DNA of 64,000 bases, taken from the NCBI RefSeq assembly GCF_910592395.1, contig NC_088315.1, positions 2,048,501-2,112,500 of the forward strand. Reading direction: 5' to 3'. The notes beneath the pieces were generated by a model. That model was not told where the DNA came from, ran no database searches, and worked only from the letters and a program-made list of their open reading frames with translations. Positions 62,201-64,000 of this stretch are shown one piece after another. The stretch comes from Lineus longissimus (Eukaryota; Nemertea; Pilidiophora; Heteronemertea; Lineidae). How positions within the stretch are numbered: the first letter of the stretch is position 1; each line of letters starts with the position of its first letter. A program made the translations under genes and the position numbers.

Positions 62201-63335
62201 CCATAAAATTACATTTGATGTATTCTGAACACATATTTAGTATGTTTCTTTCCTGTGTATTCTTTGATCGTTGTGAGATGTGTTCAGGAGTAATTAGCAA
62301 TCCCTTTGATATTGGTGAGATGTGTTCAAGAGTAATTAGCAATCCCTTTGATATTGGTGAGATGTGTTCAAGAGTAATTAGCAATTCCTTTGATCTTGCT
62401 GAGATGTGTTCAAGAGTAATTAGCAGTCCCTTTGATCTTGCTAAGATGTGTTCAAGAGTAATTAGCAATTCCTTTGGTGTTCGTGAGTTGTGTTCAGGAG
62501 ATGTCTTCACTGATTTATAATCTGAACTGTCTCTGGAACACTACTTTGGACTTGAACATGTCCAAGATCATTTTAAATATCTGAAATAAATTCTGATTTA
62601 CTGATACTTAACATTGTGGGAACTCACTCTTCAGGCTGTCTCCTCAACTAAAGATGAGGAGACAAAGGTCTTAGCCCTTGTTTCATTGTCTTATCAAGTT
62701 CATCGTTTCTTCTTCAGCATGGTGCACACATTGACTCGCGAGATTGAATCCACGTTTGCTGACAAAGCCTCTGTTGTCTTGGAGACTGCAAAGTAAGTAC
62801 TAGTACCTACATGTGTTCTGATCACCCCAGCTAGAAGCATAACAGCATTTATATGTACATCCCGATTTTGGAATTATGTCTAGTGCTAAAAAGTAGTCTT
62901 TCTCTTTCTTTTCAGGTTCATGATTGAGTTGAAAAAGGAACAGACAACCGAATTTGCAACGAAAATTGTGGGTCTAGGTGAAAAGGCAAACTGCAAGGTG
63001 AGAAATTGATGTAGCAAAGACAAAGATACACAGGGATAAGGATAGTATCATAAAGATGATGAAATACAGTCTGATTAGGCATGGGAAAGGAATTCATATA
63101 GGTTGTGCCAGAACAATCATTGGATGCACTGAAATGCACAGTTTACATGAAGACAGTGTCACAACCATCAGTGTCCTACCTCTGCACTTTAAAATTGTAA
63201 CAAGACACCACGTTATGTGATGTAGGTTTTAAAGTGTATCCCAGTGTTGTCATATGTTGTTCTTGTTACTTTCAGCCTTGTGGTACTTACGATGGCCTGA
63301 ATGACACCTTCATCAGACTAACACACGAATCGTAG
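56287..63335 (+). CDS. DNAAF3: Dynein axonemal assembly factor 3
   Basis: DNAAF3 acts in the cytoplasm in preassembly of axonemal dynein arms, so it marks an animal with motile cilia. Twelve exons join in frame to 478 residues: 56287-56350, 56574-56719, 56878-56971, 57369-57462, 57675-57827, 58025-58118, 58383-58628, 58801-59014, 59253-59367, 62718-62792, 62916-62997, 63276-63335. The start MDGFGTITWWGFSPAIDLL matches the family N-terminus. Other family blocks are VHILLIGGGDIRHIL, FYIIENNLELYARDLLFFS, LKFKERDMLEAIFKFW, RLRAYLGTRYDAIPNCFDWD and ARRGYWGDTLVSPYI. Residues about 330-350 are a Glu-rich tract. Intron 9 (59368-62717) is far longer than the others and contains an antisense homeobox gene and a 42-bp repeat. 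Exon 10 was placed at the TTCTTCAG acceptor before 62718, since this alone continues the frame as SMVHTLTREI. Confidence 0.93.
59957..61252 (-). CDS. Divergent TALE-class homeobox protein (SPILE-like), intronless, nested in DNAAF3 intron 9
   Basis: One exon, 431 residues, ATG at 61252-61250. An in-frame open stretch continues upstream to 61300 but has no ATG. Residues 1-340 are rich in Pro, Ser and Thr with no known domain. A basic stretch (KRKADSP, then KKRRPKF) precedes the homeodomain at about 360-422. The homeodomain has TALE hallmarks: the extended loop with NPYP after WYNLNVN, a second helix, then QVKKWLSNKRTR. W48, N51 and R53 of the recognition helix are kept; F49 is leucine. It does not look like Meis, Pbx, Irx, Tgif or Pknox. 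Intronless, fast-evolving TALE genes of this type form the SPILE group of spiralians, used in early blastomere patterning. The TALE call is firm; the SPILE call is inference. Confidence 0.8.
   Translation of the reverse strand: MTTQRQLMSLLSQLIPTSARSETSLQALAALSAPESSQEDVPSPKSEDFSSPASPEFEVPNFATPEFSCPATPKTSLDLLDEVTLATPEPAKEIADIFDDSGFISPTQARPAETVQSLPKKETSAGLPDVTDTITDLLTRYILAKVNKSPKTAGTPVTPATSPVQARTCKVQQDIVQQPAVQESVRVIAPEVQQITVNTPVTSKSKPIVNTPECPPTTVISRLSQDPAFEDLHLTLITACTNDQNPITLIQSQNTSPTELPIRESALTMQFELLKDRAGEVASDLHNFYQCQKSQLDSERFHELYMSPTNKVMINAYYDNLQHKLINRVTKSVNLLETSITPRKCLLKRKADSPANPNSLKKRRPKFSEKALTVLNEWYNLNVNNPYPTPATVQVLSQVAEIQPDQVKKWLSNKRTRTNNAMKKEQYLQAH
61340..61347 (-). promoter_or_regulatory. 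TATA box of the nested homeobox gene
   Basis: TATAAAAG reads down the minus strand from 61347 to 61340. A start about 30 bases further on, near 61312, would leave a leader of about 60 bases before the ATG at 61252. This suggests the gene has its own promoter inside the DNAAF3 intron. Confidence 0.55.
62275..62502. repeat. 42-bp minisatellite in DNAAF3 intron 9
   Basis: Units start at 62275, 62317, 62359, 62401, 62443 and 62485 with GAGATGTGTTCAAGAGTAAT or a close variant, followed by TAGCAATCCCTTTGAT. There are five full units and a partial one. Because 42 is a multiple of three, both strands stay open across it, but no homology or start context suggests coding. Confidence 0.9.
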
Positions 63336-64000
63336 AACATTACCTGGACTCGAACACTGCTGCTGTGCTTCTCAGTGGAAAGAGTTCAAATTGTCTTATC
63401 AGGAATAGGAATGCTGGTTCAATTGCTTAAATGGACCTGCAATGAAGGATTTTGAAGGGATACTAAGATAAGGGACAATCCACAGGACACACACAATCTT
63501 CAAACCTTGTCAAACAGGTTGTGGAGAAAGTGCTGCCTTATCATGTGCTCCTATAGTAGATATGCTAGCTAGTGCTGGTTTCCTGTTACCAGGACATGTT
63601 ATCATGTGCTCATGTCCTGTTAAATGATCTACCCAAGCATTTGAAACTCTCCCCAAACATTCACTTTGTCTAGAGTCATCTTAAAACTTGGTTGTTCCTA
63701 AATCACTCTGGTAGTGTAGTGCCTTGATCATGCTTTGAAAAGGTCTGATATGAATGTTTAGATTATTATGTATATACAGCCTATTTTTAAGGTTGGCAGC
63801 ACTTTCAAAAGTTACTGTAATCATACCGATAGACATCGAAAAGTGTACACAGCCAGTCAGTAGAATTCCTCTCCGTCCATTACTGCGAGTTTGTTCTGTG
63901 ATCAACTTCATTACCTATATGTTGCACCTTTGTTTTGAACATTATTAAAAAGAACTGTTTTATAGCATATTTACAGTCTTCATTTTTCAAGTTTAAGCCT
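63336..64000 (+). other. DNAAF3 3' UTR and right flank
   Basis: AT-rich sequence follows the DNAAF3 stop codon to the edge of the window. I saw no clear AATAAA signal and no other gene. Confidence 0.45.

Noticed and set aside
62614-62717. Extension of DNAAF3 exon 10 to an acceptor at 62634
   Set aside because: Joining exon 9 to 62635 gives a stop codon after about 14 codons; the acceptor before 62718 keeps the frame and restores the family sequence.
1-64000. CRISPR arrays, bacterial operons, integrases or other prokaryotic features
   Set aside because: The window is clearly animal nuclear DNA with spliced genes; its tandem repeats are satellites and minisatellites, not repeat-spacer arrays.

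Overview
This is a stretch of animal nuclear genome. Genes are split by short GT-AG introns, repeats lie in introns and intergenic DNA, and the conserved proteins (V-ATPase subunit C, importin-7/8, DDB1, DNAAF3) are all metazoan orthologues. A divergent intronless TALE homeobox gene resembling the spiralian SPILE class, and AGCTCAC-type dispersed repeats like those of molluscs, point to a spiralian/lophotrochozoan (mollusc, brachiopod, annelid or relative). The phylum cannot be fixed from the sequence alone. Exon joins were made by eye from splice consensus, phase and protein similarity; all five multi-exon models close in frame.

Layout: (1) 236-436, minus, first coding exon of V-ATPase subunit C; the rest of the gene lies off the left edge, and a CLEAR-like E-box sits upstream. 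(2) 6792-12230, plus, nine exons, an 881-residue protein joining a GARIN/FAM71-like N-terminal domain to a RasGEF (CDC25) domain. (3) 15520-18357, minus, one exon, a 945-residue C2H2 zinc-finger protein ending in an Ikaros/Hunchback-type finger pair. (4) 22146-23960, minus, one exon, a 604-residue membrane-anchored condensation/acyltransferase-fold protein with a degenerate active site. (5) 26301-28481, plus, five exons, a small secreted von Willebrand A protein with a TATA promoter and a 5' leader intron. (6) About 29672-32557, minus, a 5'-truncated non-LTR retrotransposon with a rearranged 5' end, stopping about 200 bases before the next gene. (7) 32761-41523, plus, 22 exons, importin-7/8 (1043 aa), with a 185-bp tandem repeat in one intron and a single copy two introns later. 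(8) 43475-46840, satellite and minisatellite DNA, including a 133-bp satellite with a five-unit higher-order pattern and a fold-back element. (9) 48143-55958, minus, 20 exons, DDB1 (1142 aa). (10) 56287-63335, plus, 12 exons, DNAAF3 (478 aa), head to head with DDB1. Its 3.35-kb ninth intron holds, on the opposite strand, an intronless TALE homeobox gene with its own TATA box.

The genes do not form one pathway. They are housekeeping genes (proton pump, nuclear import, CUL4 ubiquitin ligase adaptor), a cilia-assembly gene and several fast-evolving lineage genes. The most interesting items are the nested homeobox gene, the GARIN-RasGEF fusion, the acyltransferase-like protein lacking its catalytic histidine, and a fold-back repeat family whose arms change in concert.
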